This document shows, piece after piece, positions 51,901-64,000 of a DNA stretch of 64,000 nt. How positions within the stretch are numbered: the first letter of the stretch is position 1; each line of letters begins with the position of its first letter. Position numbers and translations under genes: made by a program. The notes under the pieces were generated by a model, which was not told the origin of the DNA, ran no database searches, and saw only the letters and a program-made list of their open reading frames with translations. The DNA is from Trichuris trichiura. Its lineage: Eukaryota > Nematoda > Enoplea > Trichinellida > Trichuridae. The stretch is from positions 434,001 through 498,000 of the forward strand of contig JBAJFE010000009.1 in the NCBI GenBank assembly GCA_037903355.1, read 5' to 3'.

Positions 51901-52835
51901 ATGTAAACCCGATTGATGCCACTAAAAAAATTATTTACTTGTTCAACGCTTAAATATGATCTTTCGTCTTGACTAAAAAATTTGCGCAACTGAATGAAGC
52001 GACCCCGACTGCGAAGATTAAACAGTCGACCAGCAGACGATGAGAGACCAACTGAACCAAAAGTCGCCTGTTTGGCACTCAGCGAATCGAATGCAGTATT
52101 CAAATTTTCAGCAATTGCTCTGCGCTTCCTGTACAAAAATTTGGGTGTCGAGTCTCCTTTTTGAGAGGCGAAACCAAGCGGCGGCCGGTATTTTGCACTA
52201 GGAGTTTCAAATGGACGCAAATGCTTTAAGATGCCTAAAGACCGACTTGATCCAGGGAAAGAGCTCAAAGGAGTTCGAATAATGGATGGAGTTTTGTATC
52301 CATTAATATCTGTCGCTTGCGCAGATTCTTGGACGACAGTCGCGTTGAGGGTGTTGAAAGTGCTCTCGGCTTTTTTCAAAGCATCTTGTTCTATGCTCAA
52401 ACTACTTCCTGCAGCTGTTCGAAACCCGCAAACGTCCGCGTGATCTTGTACTACTTCATCATTGCAGGAACGATCGAAAAGCAATTTCGCTTTTACCATT
52501 GCATCAGAGCTTACTGCACACCTGTTGCCAGCTGCAGTATTAAAACCGCATATAGCACTACCAAGAGAATTATTGGGGTTTAAATTCTCAATTGATGGTC
52601 CACATCGCATGGTGACACTTTCACCTTCACTACATTGCGCTGTACTGTCAGCATGTTGAATAGCTTCTGATGAAAAGGCTTGACTTTCTTCCAAAGCAAT
52701 AGAATTTTCAGCAAGCTGATAAAACGATAAACGCGCAGATGCCTGCGCTTGGGAGCTGACTGTACATGTCTGACCGAAGGCTGTTTGAAAGTCGCTTGTC
52801 GAAACGCCTGAGCTGGCGTCGACCAAATCACTCAT
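48958..52835 (-). CDS. BRCA2: BRCA2 homologue, compact (about 875 aa visible), 3 BRC repeats and DNA-binding domain
   Basis: Exons in order: 51939..52835, 51700..51890, 51534..51662, 51313..51481, 50911..51072, 50674..50853, 50461..50629, 49995..50107, 49744..49942, 49589..49658, 49326..49523, 49197..49266, 48958..49036. Three BRC repeats carry the RAD51-binding F-x-T-A core: FQTA at residue 16, FNTA at 98, FRTA at 138. Then come the helical domain (NHYRWIVWKLA, VDRVLLELRYRYDREIERA), OB1 (EVTDGWYSMNAVLD, ARWYAKLG), a Tower-like helical insert (exons 50461..50629 and 49995..49744 region), OB2 (LQEGKAYRVHNLK) and OB3 (DEVDVVGFVIAV, VYLADEGKNVIALKI). The protein loads RAD51 on single-stranded DNA in homologous recombination. 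The start at 52835 follows an acceptor at about 52854. The extreme C-terminus after 48958 is not resolved, and the intron before 51662 would be only 37 nt. Confidence 0.9.
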
Positions 52836-54376
52836 CCTTATTGCAGCAATAATTCTAATCAAGTAGAAAATGAGCAGCAGAAAAATTGTATATAAACATC
52901 GAATAAAGATCAGCGCAGGTCTACTGCTTTCTATAAGGCGAAAAAATGCCAAGACTGCTGCATACAACTTTGCTGGCAGCCCAGTACGCCATCAACCGCA
53001 GCGAGCGAAAGATATACTTTAATAACCGTTCTACAGCCTTTGAGAGGACTTTTCTTTTCGTGCACGAAAACCATACCGGCTGAAGATCATGGAATGCTAC
53101 AGCAACTGAAACAATAAACAAGTTAAACAAGGAAAGCAGAAAGTAAGGATAACGTTGCATCTCCTTACAAATAACAGGAGATCAACTAAAAAAAAATATT
53201 ATGAATTAGTGCAGAACGACAATGACGTCTCAGCGGCGCAATGGAAGCACGACTGAACAAGAGCACAGCGCATGAAGAAAATGAAGTTCGCTTATAAATT
53301 GTAGCCAATTTAGCGGAGTATACCGTGCAAATAAAATGCGAATAGGGAAATTTTGTTACGCAAAACTTCCACGAACTTATGAGAGCTCAATATTGATTAG
53401 GAATTTAAGTACTGAAACTAACCTCTGATCAAAATGTTACAGTAAAGTGATCTTCAGGACATAATGGACTAACATACAGGTTGTTTCAACGATATTGCAA
53501 ATAGTTCGCAGTAAACGAAATATAATGCTCGCTAATGAAAAACTGGCCACTTTGTTAAGCTTAAATGCTTGAAACAAGCAGCGCTAGAGAATTTTACCGC
53601 TGATAACGCTGAGGCGAACAACGTCAAGTTCTGTTAGAGTTTGTTACCGCTTCAACCGAATCAAGGAATAAATTTTAAAAAACTAGGCAAGTCAAAAAGT
53701 AAACCTCCAAGACTCCATTGCCTTTAAAACAAACAGTTTGTTTCCAGCTCTTGTACTGTGTCAGCGCAGGTTCCTTTACAGTAATACTACAATAAGTGCG
53801 TTTTCCATTAGGGTTTTCAACGTGGGTATGTTTGTGCAAATTTAGTGAGCTAAACTGAAATCAAGTTTTGACAACGAAAAGACGACTTGTTGTCAAACCG
53901 TAATCTTATAAATCTAGCAACGAAAATCATACGAACATGTTCAAAACTTGAATTTTGCGAAATAAGAGCAGATAGTTGAGTTCAGCATATCGCGTGTCAA
54001 GTTAGGGTTCCCGTTCGTCCGTTTTATTAATAAGGAACGTTCTCTTTGTCCACTCTTCGAAAACAGCAACAAGTTTATTGTAGGCGTTAAAACAAGTTTA
54101 CTTACATTGGACGTGCGAATCTATTGCATTCAGTCACAACGCGTTCATTCGTTTAATCTCTATGTAGCGTCCAAAAGGTGTTAGCACCGGGCTATATTTT
54201 CTTTTTTGACATACCATCGTCGATCCTTTTGTCTCTTGTTGTTCGACCTACACGGTACGAGATTAAATCTCTCATTTATAAGTATACACACACTCTAATC
54301 GTTTGACTTTATCTTCCTAGGCGATGTGTATCTAAGTCCGTGAAACAGCTCATTTAGCTACGCCCCGTCAGCCGCT
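52836..54376. other. Intergenic, divergent promoter region of BRCA2 and the NIPA-like gene
   Basis: The two genes are transcribed away from each other. A minus-strand frame at 52921..53160 starts with a signal-peptide-like stretch (MQRYPYFLLSLFNLF), but it has no family match and no convincing splice to the BRCA2 start. Nothing else is supported. Confidence 0.5.
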
Positions 54377-55679
54377 ATGAAAGAGTCGTCCGCTTCCTCG
54401 TGGAATGAGAACCATTTTTGGCTTGGATTGTTTTCAGCTATGGCGTCAAGCGTGTTCATTGGTTCCAGCTTGGTTATTCAAAAGAAGGCTTTAAGTCGGC
54501 TAGGAACTGTTAAGTCAAGGCGAGCTAGTAAGCAATTTCTGCTTCCCTAAGCTGCTTGCTTGTTTTTGTTTTTTTCTTCAGAAAGCATTGATTGGAATTG
54601 TTTGAAAGACTGGTTATGGCTGAGCGGCGTTTTTTTAAGTAAGCATTTCCACTTGCTCCTTTTGGAAAACTTTCTGGCCTCTTTCCGGCTATTTGTCTTC
54701 CTGGCTCGGTTAGCGAGCAGACGTGTCACCTCGTTGAAGTACCTTTTCAGGTTCTTTATACAGCACGTAAATTCTATCTTTTCAGTGGGCATTGGTGAAT
54801 GTTTTAACTTCGCGGCCTACGCTCTCGCTCCGGCTAGTTTGGTTGCACCTCTCGGTGCTTTTAGCGTTATTGTTGCGTGAGTCTCCTTTTTTTTAGAAAA
54901 AGTTATTTATTGTTTTGTAATATTTAGCGCTGGCCTATCGGCTAGGCTTCTTCACGAAGAGATAAACGTTCTGGTTTGGTGCGGTTGCATTGCTTGCATA
55001 ATTGGTTCGATAGTCGTCATAATACACTCGCCGAAGACCAACTTTGTTTATACGGTTTCTGACCTCGTGCAGGGCTTCCAAAGGGCAGGTAAGCTTTCCC
55101 TCTGATCATGTACGTGTTTCATGCGTCTGTTTCACTTGAGGTTTCTTATTTTTCTGCATTTTGACTTTACTATGCGTCGTTGCTTTGGTAGCTTTGTCGC
55201 CAGACTACGGTACGCGCAATGTTTTGGTTTACATAACAATATGTTCATTAATCGGCGGCTACACGGTTCCCGCGTGCAAAGCCCTCGCTGTTGCCCTTGT
55301 CGAATGCATTGCAGCTTGTTCCGCTCAAGCCTTATACGTTACTATCATATCGGCTGTTGCATTGGTCGTCTGCTGTGCTTTTCAGCTGTACTACTTGAAC
55401 AAAGCACTGAATCTGTTTAATACAAGTTTGGTCACTCCCATTTACTATGCCTTTTTCACAACTGCAGTAGTTGTCTCTACTGGTATTCTATTTAACGAAT
55501 GGATCTACCTCTCCACTTCCGACCTGCTGGCCAGTTTTTGTGGATTCCTGAATATTCTCATGGGTACTTTTTTGATGCAAGTTTTCAAGGACGTCTCTGT
55601 TTCCGTGGAGCAATTGAGAGCAATGTTGCGTAAAAGAGATCGAAGCACGTCGCCCGATTCGACTGCTCGACTACTTTAG
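54377..55679 (+). CDS. NIPA-like magnesium transporter, 315 aa
   Basis: Exons 54377..54527, 54582..54638, 54786..54876, 54928..55088 and 55192..55679 join in frame to 948 bases. The product has about nine hydrophobic segments. NIPA signatures are clear: SVFIGSSLVIQKKAL near residue 25, GECFNFAAYALAPASLVAPLG near 75, and YLNKALNLFNTSLVTPIYY in the last third. Members move magnesium and other divalent cations across the plasma or endosomal membrane. The length is normal. The short C-terminal tail is Arg- and Ser-rich (RKRDRSTSPDS). The second exon is only 57 nt; introns are 51-147 nt. No frame breaks are seen. The exact NIPA paralogue cannot be assigned by eye. Confidence 0.9.
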
Positions 55680-56802
55680 AAGCTCAAATGACGACCTGTT
55701 TTTATTGTCCTTTGTCCTTTTTCAACTGACGGCCGTCGATTTTTATCCCGGTTATGTCTAGAGCAGCGTTTGTGCGCTTTTTAAAAAGTTCTAATCGTTA
55801 AACGAGCGCAAAGCCGATGTCCTTCCCTGCTATGACTTAACAGTGCGCTTTTATTATCGAAAAGCGTCATTTAAACCGTCGCATCTTTTTCTAGTTAGGT
55901 AAAGAAAAACATTAGTTTTCTTTATGTAGATCTCTCACGGCCAACTCACCTTAATGTAACCTGAGCATTCGTGTGAACTTTGAATATTACTGATTATGTC
56001 ATGGTCCCTCTTCCGAAATGGAATAGCGAAAATGACCTGCGAAGTTAAGCTAACTATGCAGTCGGTCGGGATAAATTCGCTGTCCCGGTTTGAATATTTG
56101 AGCATTGAATCTTAAAAGCTGAACCGTATACTTCGATTCATAATGTGCGGCTAAGGCGAAAGTATTTCCCGCAGTACAAACCAAGAAAGCATTCTAAAAA
56201 ATTGCAAGTTTTTACGTAAGTTTTTTGCAGGAACAATTGCTTCCCTAACCTTCGAAATGTCTTCTAATTTCTTAGCAATTTTTAAATTCTTATTTGTTGA
56301 AAAACTGCTATTATAAGTTAAGAATTATGCTGAACACTTAGAATAGAATTTCAAACAAAATTCAATAACGTTTTGAGGGACGCATGCAGGCAGAAAGCTC
56401 ATTCTGCCTTATGCCAATTTATAAAAGCAGCTGAGCTTTTTAGAAATGCTCTCGATCAATATTAAATATAAGCATCAATGAAGGTTACATATTTCAATTA
56501 ACATGTGCTCTTTTGAGGTGCACTTTTGGTTTATTCAGTAATAGCAGCTTCAATGAATTTACGAATAGCGGTAACGTAACGTTACCAACTTAAATGAAAA
56601 TGCTTTCCTCTAAGCCCATTCATAGTCAACTGTTAGTTTCTATACTGCTTAAATACATGAATTGTGCTCACAAGACTGTCAGCAGTTCAACGCAGGCCTA
56701 CAAAAACAACAAATAGGAACAGGTTTCGCTGTTATCTGTCGCCAGTAACTTGCTTTGAAAAATACAATAGGTAATTCAACTTTATCTTGTTGACTAAAAG
56801 TT
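55680..56802. other. Intergenic, 3' flanks of convergent genes
   Basis: This holds the 3' end of the NIPA-like gene (plus) and the end of the small ORF and actin transcript (minus). No additional coding sequence is seen. Confidence 0.6.
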
Positions 56803-57122
56803 CTAACCACATTCATCGAATACACCTTCAGACCAGTTGAATTCTGTAACCTTTGAACTCATTTCGTGTGGCAGCAAAAGGTCAAGTGACAAGACATTCA
56901 CTCTCGTAAACAACGTTCGTCCACTCAAGACAACGTTTTCTTGCGCAAACGATAGCCGATTTACTGAATAATGGCGTAGATTAAAATTTGAAGCCAACTG
57001 CAATGATAACTGCGTAGGGAACATGGAGGTTACAAGAAATGGAGATGAATACTTTTTTGAACTGGGAGAACTAGAAACCCCACAAAACACAACAAAAGAA
57101 TTGCAACTGCTTTCAAACCCAT
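56803..57122 (-). CDS. Candidate small secreted protein (88 aa) immediately downstream of actin
   Basis: The ATG at 57122, 27 bases past the actin stop codon, opens MGLKAVAILLLCFVGFLVLP, a textbook signal peptide (exon 57063..57122). A 53-nt intron (57010..57062, GTTCAA...CCTACGCAG) joins it in phase 0 to 56803..57009, encoding 68 more residues such as HYSVNRLSFAQENVVLS and ending FDECG and a stop. I recognise no family. Intron size matches the neighbours, although the donor is non-consensus. It could instead be chance sequence within the actin 3' UTR. Confidence 0.4.
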
Positions 57123-57149
57123 GATTCTAATGTGTACTGTGCGGAATGC

Positions 57150-58457
<1,308 letters not shown>

Positions 58458-58527
58458 TCAGCGAGATACCGAAGAAAGCAGTTCAACGGCGAGGATACGC
58501 TATGACTGCGACCCACTTGGTCGAGCG

Positions 58528-58534
58528 TTAAATA
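58528..58534 (-). promoter_or_regulatory. TATA-like box of the actin gene
   Basis: On the minus strand TATTTAA lies about 95 bases upstream of the actin start codon. Further upstream are two ATTGG/CCAAT-type pentamers near 58606 and 58639. Spacing and order fit a basal promoter, but this is position-based inference. Confidence 0.4.
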
Positions 58535-60306
58535 CACGACAGAACGCTCCGCCTACAATCTGGTCAATTCCTGGAATTCTCGCTAGCCATCATTGGTCGT
58601 CAGCTTGTGATTGGCTGACTCAGCTCTACAGCGCTGCAATTGGTCAGATAGAAACGCGGGCGGAATGCGCGATCGATGAGCTGCGTGAATCATCGACCCG
58701 GGAACGAACTGTATCAACTTGCTCAAGCAACGATGGACGACCCCGTATTGATGCCCGCAGAAAACGTATTCTATGCATTGCCGCGGGCGATTGCTACCAC
58801 TTTTCATCGTTCACCTCGCGATCGCGTTGGCCGCTGCCGATAACAGAAGAAATGTGCGGCGCGATCAACAAAGGCGAAATGGTCAAACAAGTCGTATTAG
58901 TAATAATTTTACAGACTAAAATTGACAGCGTCTTAACGCTACTCACCTAATCAACGGCAGTTTGAGAAGCAACAGCCAAACTACAAAGCGAACAAAAAGA
59001 ATGCAATCACACACGACCGATCGCTTACTGCCAATACAGCGTACAGTAACAACCGTGCATTCGGCAAGGCTACAGCAAACAACCTGATCATTGTTTATGA
59101 GTTTAAACTTATTCCCAACTGTCGCAATCGAACTGTCCGAACGACTTTTTGACTTCGCTAAATAATAATTGCGAGATAAGCTAAATTTTCCAAAATCGAG
59201 TACCGCTTTCTATCTTACAGAACAACGACGAGAATAAAATAGCGGAACTCATAAAATTTGTAACCACTTACCTCGCTAGAGGTATATTATTATTTTAAAG
59301 AGCATTTTTAATAGGCTGCTTTCTGGTGATTAAATGGATTTCTTGTTTTTTGCGTTTTAAATAACTTGACGCGCATGTTTTGACGCCTGCATTGCTTCGA
59401 CGCTATCAGATATTTTTGTCTCTACCGTCTTGTTGACGCAACAAGCTTTCATATAACTGCATTTTGGGAGTGACTAACCATAAGAACACAGACTAAACTT
59501 GCAAAGCTTTGTGATGTCATTTTCACCGTCGGGAAAGGTCCAACACTGAAGCCAAGAAAAGGCGAAAGTTTGATTGTTACGGCGATTTATTTTAGCCTTT
59601 CTGGTATTTCAAGTCCGCCGCGTTAAAAGTAAAAAAAAATCTTTGCCTTCGAAAAGAAGTAGAACAGGTACTCTTAGGGTCAACCATTCACGGAAGAACC
59701 ATGTCGCAATACATAACGACTCCGCCAAATCAAACCTGAATAGGAAGAGCTATTTTCCCATTGAACTTCGTTCATTTCCGCTTGACATGTCTTCCATAAA
59801 GAAGCTGCACTTCAGGTTATTTTATGCGATTAATAATCGCAGCGGATTTAGGTACCGACAATGACATTGCAATGTCCCTGTCTTCATTCATTCGCTTCGA
59901 CGGTATGCAGCTTTATTACTGGTACAAGATGCAATTCAACGAAACAAGTACAGTGAGTATACTCTCCATCTGTCAGTTTAGTTGCATGAAATAAATTCGA
60001 CCAATTCTTGATCTATTGAGTGGAACTGCCAAACCCTCCAAATTCGTGATCTACTGAACGGATGGTCTATTGATAGTTGGCCTTTGGTTCTCATGTACTG
60101 ATCAGATTTGAAAAAAAGAAGCGAATTTTATTTGCCAATTAACTTTACGCAAAAATCGCAACTTCTCCAGCAGTTTGACTGCACATTCAGTCGTCTATAC
60201 AAATGAACAACGGATCGACAAAAGTTTTACGCAGGGGGAATTAATCTACGATAGCAGTGAACGAGTAGCTTATATTTCTACGAATTGAACATACAGGTAA
60301 GCACAG
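58535..60306. other. Intergenic between actin and RAB18
   Basis: It holds the actin upstream region and the 3' flank of RAB18. The long plus-strand frame at 58384..58950 is an antisense shadow of the actin 5' end and promoter. No gene is supported. Confidence 0.55.
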
Positions 60307-61216
60307 TTAGCATGAATAACAACGCGACGGAGGAGGCGCATTCAGTGTTTGAAGTTTCAGATAGTTTTCATCTGATTCCCACAGCTCGGGAGTTTCCAAA
60401 ATCTAAAAAAGGCCACAGCATGGAGTGGAAACAAAGGTTACAGCGCAGGCAAACCTTCAGCACCAATTCTTCAAACGCAACGCGAACGTTCTCCGACGTT
60501 TTCGCACTGGTTTCAATGAATAGAAGAGAATTATCCTGAGCGCAACGAATACCTTCCGCTGTTTTAACTTCACGGTATTCTTGCTACAAAGAAGCTATTA
60601 GGTTGCAAATTATAAAATGGACGCATACTTGGTCAATCTTGTTGCCTACAAGAATCTTAACCGCATTTTGCTTGTTGCAATAGGTGTTCACCTCATCGAG
60701 CCAAGTGACAATATTAAGAAAACTTTGCCTCTTGGTTATGTCATAAACTTAAAACAGCAGTCATAAAACTGGAAACGTAGAGAAACTGAAACGCACCAAA
60801 AATAATACCCTGAGCATTGCGGTAGAAACTGTCCGTCATAGTTCGAAATCGCTCCATACCGGCGGTATCCTATCAAATGAATGAAGTGCTGCTACAAGAA
60901 CAGTTACCGAACAGTAACAATACCCAAATTCTCAATCTCACGCAGTTCCCTTCAACGTAAATGCATTTTGTCTTATAGTCCATGCCTTAAAGAGTTTATT
61001 TTAAGACGACATGGAAGCAATCGAAAAAGGCACACCAATTGTGGCTGGCAGGTCCTCCGAAAATACGTCATCAACGAAGCGCAAGAAAAGACTACAAAGT
61101 CAGCATGACAGGGGACGAAGCGAACGCAAAATCGCTTACCAGGATTTACCCACACCCGAATCGCCAATAAGCAGTATTTTCAATGACGTGAGCACAGCAG
61201 AGTCACTGTCGTCCAT
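60307..61216 (-). CDS. RAB18: Rab18-like small GTPase, 203 aa, with Met at the catalytic Gln position
   Basis: Seven exons (61140..61216, 61036..61091, 60924..60985, 60797..60869, 60629..60747, 60455..60583, 60307..60402) join in frame to 612 bases. G1 is GDSGVGKSC, switch I contains EDLPATIGMDYK, G4 is VGNKID and G5 is ETSAKT. After G5, FEELVLKILETPELWES matches the Rab18 C-terminal region. The tail ends RCYSC, with two cysteines that could be prenylated. Rab18 acts at the endoplasmic reticulum and lipid droplets. The switch II motif reads DTAGMERFRT, where nearly all Rabs have DTAGQERFRT, so the Gln that assists GTP hydrolysis is replaced by Met. Introns are 45-54 nt. Confidence 0.93.
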
Positions 61217-63610
61217 TTTTAACTTGAATAAAGTACTGCAATGCTGCAGCTGGCTAAGATAGCCTTTAATCGAAATGCAATTTCGTATGCATAAGCACAA
61301 CACTAGCAGATGAGCAAATCTGCCAAAACAAGCACATAATCGAAACGATTCACCGTAAAACAAAATGCAGGTTTGGTAAATATTTTTATCGCAAAATTGC
61401 TACCTGCTTATGCATTATGCATCTACTACCCTTTCTCCGCTGTCCCAAAAACTTTGAATACTCTGTCGCACTTTTTCTTGGTTAAAGAAAAAAAAATCGT
61501 TGCATTTCCTGTGGAAAAGATTTAGAGTTTTGCCGGACGGAAACTGGAATTTTCGTCGAGCGTCACGGCTGTAGGCTAAAGAATTCTCTGTGTGCATCCC
61601 TTCCCAGGAAAGCAATATTAGTTGCAACTTAATGCGTACTTCTATGGTATTTTTCTGGTTGCAGCACTATGTGTTTGTTCTCCTTTGGCTTTTGAACCTT
61701 TGAATTCATTAGCGGTGCTTTAAAACTACCGAATGATATTGAAAAAATTGTGTACCGAGCTTTCTTGAGTTACAACGCCTCTGTTGAACCTGCTAAACCA
61801 TAGGTGCAATTCTCGTTAAAAAAACCTCTGAACGGTTTCGAGACGCTGCATATTTATCACGCATAAAATCATTTCAGCATTTCACGCACGTTTTCTGCGT
61901 ACTGTTAAACGATAATGGGTTCTGTCGGTTATGCGCTCCACTGTCTTCCTGTAACTTTGCTGGCCATTCTCTTCTGGCCTTCTCTAAGCGTAAGTTTTAA
62001 AATAAGGCGTTAATTTTAGTTAAGGCTTAAATAAGGGCAGGACAGGATAACCAGTATGCTCGACCGTGAAAGGAGAACATGATGACCGCGCGCTTAACAT
62101 AGAGGAACCTGCATTTCACAAACTGTGGGGCGCATAGTCGAGAAGACCCAGAATATAACAAATTTAAAAAAAATATTATTAGTTCACAAAAGTATTGGCA
62201 GCCCAAAGATGGTTTGCATTTTCAGTTCTTAAAAACGGAAAAGGCGCCAAAGTGTATTGGGTAGTGGAGGTAAATTTCTCCAAGTTTTTGTCGTGTGGTA
62301 AAAGTTTAAATATTTAAGAATATAATTAATCAATTTTTCGTTTCTGAGCTTTTATGCTTTGCAGAGTGTTCTGGTCCTGACCTCAAATGCAGGTATTTCT
62401 TAATAACTTGCTTTACCATAGGATCAAGATAGGGCTAGTTTCTCTAGTAAAGCAAAACGGCATTACTGCCTGACGATCACTATTTCGTGAGAAGAGTGAG
62501 TCGCCCTAAAAAATACGCAGAACGTGTTGTATATATTGTCGTCTAAGGCAGGCATATCAAATTTGCGGTCTTTGCAAGCATACCTATGACTCGTACAGAG
62601 AATACTGCGAAAGAATTTCGAATAATTGTAAATAAAAGCTGATTTTAGATGGTTGTAATTCCTTTACAATATATTTGTTGCTTTTGCAAGCAGGTCTACG
62701 TTATTCCCTTCAAAACTTTCGTTTCTCTTTTAAACTGTTAAACAGTATTTTGCATTCAACAATATGGTTAGTCGCTAAACTATTTGTACGTGCATCGTTT
62801 TTTAAATTTGAAGTAGTAAAACTATTTTGCAATAATTTTTGTCATGGAAAAATAAATGTGACCCATTTGGCCCTCAGGTGACCCTTAGGTTGATACGTAT
62901 GATTTAAGATTTCAAGCAATAAATAGTATTAAAAAAATTGTTTCCAAAAGTTTCATAGAATTCTGTGCACCTGCTAAAGTTTGTCCTACTGGACTAGACA
63001 TGTCCATCAACAGAGAAAATTTATTCAAAAACACCAATAGCATTTTCTGTAGAAAACATTTCTGTACCTGTCCTCAACATTTGAATACACAGCGACGAAA
63101 AGAGGTTTCCATTCTCCAGTCGACGAGTATTCCGTATAATGAATTTCGCGAATTCCTTTATATGCTCACTTCCTTTTCTTTTAGTCACTGCGCCACGAAG
63201 GCGAACTGCTGCAAAGCGATTAACCTGACATAGCTGACCTTAGCACAGGGATTGAGCTTTATATGTTTATCCTCAATTGGCAATGAATAGGAATACCTAA
63301 GCTTTTCATGGAACACGATGAAGTGTTACTCATTTCGTTCCAAGTGACTAGAAACTTCTCCAGTATAAAATTGGCGTCATATTAATAGACTCAGACGAAG
63401 AGTATGCGCTTGAACTTAACGTAAGAGTATGCAAGTCTATAATTTCAGTTGAGGTTGTATTGTAAAATTTGCTGTCACATGTTCATCACAAAAGTTCATC
63501 CTTCTTATTTCTTTAGTGTTAACCGCTTCGACCAGTATTCTGTATCGTTGGAAACTATTGTTCATCGTTAAAAATAATTGATCAACATGGACAGCGTGTT
63601 GGCAAAAGTT
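61217..63610. other. Intergenic, no gene recognised
   Basis: AT-rich sequence between the RAB18 start and the receptor exon. A RAB18 promoter is expected just right of 61216. I see no coding motif. Confidence 0.55.
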
Positions 63611-64000
63611 CTACATCGTCGTCGGCGCAACTACGCTTTGTACTAACGTAACATTCTTCGGTCCAGACTTTGAGGATCTGCAAGTTAACGCTTTAATTAT
63701 TTTTAAACCAATTCCTTTCATTGCGTTTCGAAGCTGTGCACAGTTACTGGCAATAAGCACCACTTGGACAGTACAGTTTGTGGGTTGCATGAGCCATATA
63801 ATATCAGTAACAAGGCCACTGCGCCGTCCCATTTTCAAAATGATCAGCGTCATCACCGGAATAACGTTTAAAATAAGTTGGCAAAACATTAAAGATTTGA
63901 ATTTCTGATTGATCACTTTTTCTCTGGCTTGCTGAACCATTCGAATGCTTGGGCAGTTGCTACGCCGCCGTCGGAGGCATCCAATAGCACCGAAGTAGAC
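63611..64000 (-). CDS. Last exon of a probable seven-transmembrane receptor (partial)
   Basis: The frame is open from the right edge to a stop at 63611 (129 residues). A basic loop (RRRRSNCPSIRMVQQAREKV) is followed by a hydrophobic helix (MFCQLILNVIPVMTLIILK) and a second one (DIIWLMQPTNCTVQVVLI), then NCAQLRNAMKG and a short polar tail. This is the layout of the third cytoplasmic loop, TM6, TM7 and C-tail of a G-protein-coupled receptor. The NPxxY motif of TM7 is not conserved, as in many nematode chemoreceptors. With the rest of the gene outside the window the family is unassigned. Confidence 0.5.
   Translation of the reverse strand, partial: VYFGAIGCLRRRRSNCPSIRMVQQAREKVINQKFKSLMFCQLILNVIPVMTLIILKMGRRSGLVTDIIWLMQPTNCTVQVVLIASNCAQLRNAMKGIGLKIIKALTCRSSKSGPKNVTLVQSVVAPTTM

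Noticed and set aside
52921..53160. Signal-peptide-like frame upstream of BRCA2 on the same strand
   Set aside because: No in-phase splice to the BRCA2 start, no domain match, and low-complexity hydrophobic content; left unannotated.

Overview
This window looks like nuclear DNA of an invertebrate animal. The genes are split by many short GT-AG introns (mostly 45-58 nt, a few apparently 34-37 nt), non-coding DNA is AT-rich, and the proteins are metazoan: a TRPC cation channel, actin, BRCA2, Rab18, a NIPA-type transporter and a very large fibronectin type III (FN3) protein. Short introns and the protein set would suit a nematode-like ecdysozoan, but I cannot name the species. Exon coordinates were obtained by hand from splice signals and reading-frame phase; there is no transcript evidence.

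Layout. (1) About 1-22.2 kb, minus strand: the 5' part of one giant gene. A signal peptide is followed by 27 FN3 domains in 42 phase-consistent exons (about 2,793 residues), and the gene runs off the left edge. (2) 22.2-30.9 kb: no gene recognised. (3) 30.9-31.2 kb, plus strand: a tiny CDCA3/Tome-1-like protein with the DPRSPS...RTPI motif and a KEN box. (4) 31.4-37.3 kb, minus strand: a TRPC channel, with two exons of an unrecognised gene just upstream (37.4-38.0 kb). (5) 38-46 kb: mostly unassigned, with a probable small gene at 42.5-42.9 kb. (6) 46.0-47.7 kb: decayed Penelope-like retroelement pieces in inverted arrangement. (7) 49.0-52.8 kb, minus strand: a compact BRCA2 with three BRC repeats and helical, OB-fold and Tower regions. 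(8) 54.4-55.7 kb, plus strand: NIPA-like magnesium transporter. (9) 56.8-58.4 kb, minus strand: actin with a GC-AG intron, then a candidate small secreted protein starting 27 bases after the actin stop. (10) 60.3-61.2 kb, minus strand: Rab18 with Met in place of the catalytic Gln. (11) 63.6 kb to the right edge, minus strand: last exon of a probable seven-transmembrane receptor.

The genes do not form one pathway; this is an ordinary animal gene neighbourhood. The strongest unusual signals are the six-type FN3 alphabet with matching inter-domain cysteines, the minimal CDCA3-like protein, the Gln-to-Met Rab18, the compact complete BRCA2, and the secreted ORF abutting actin.
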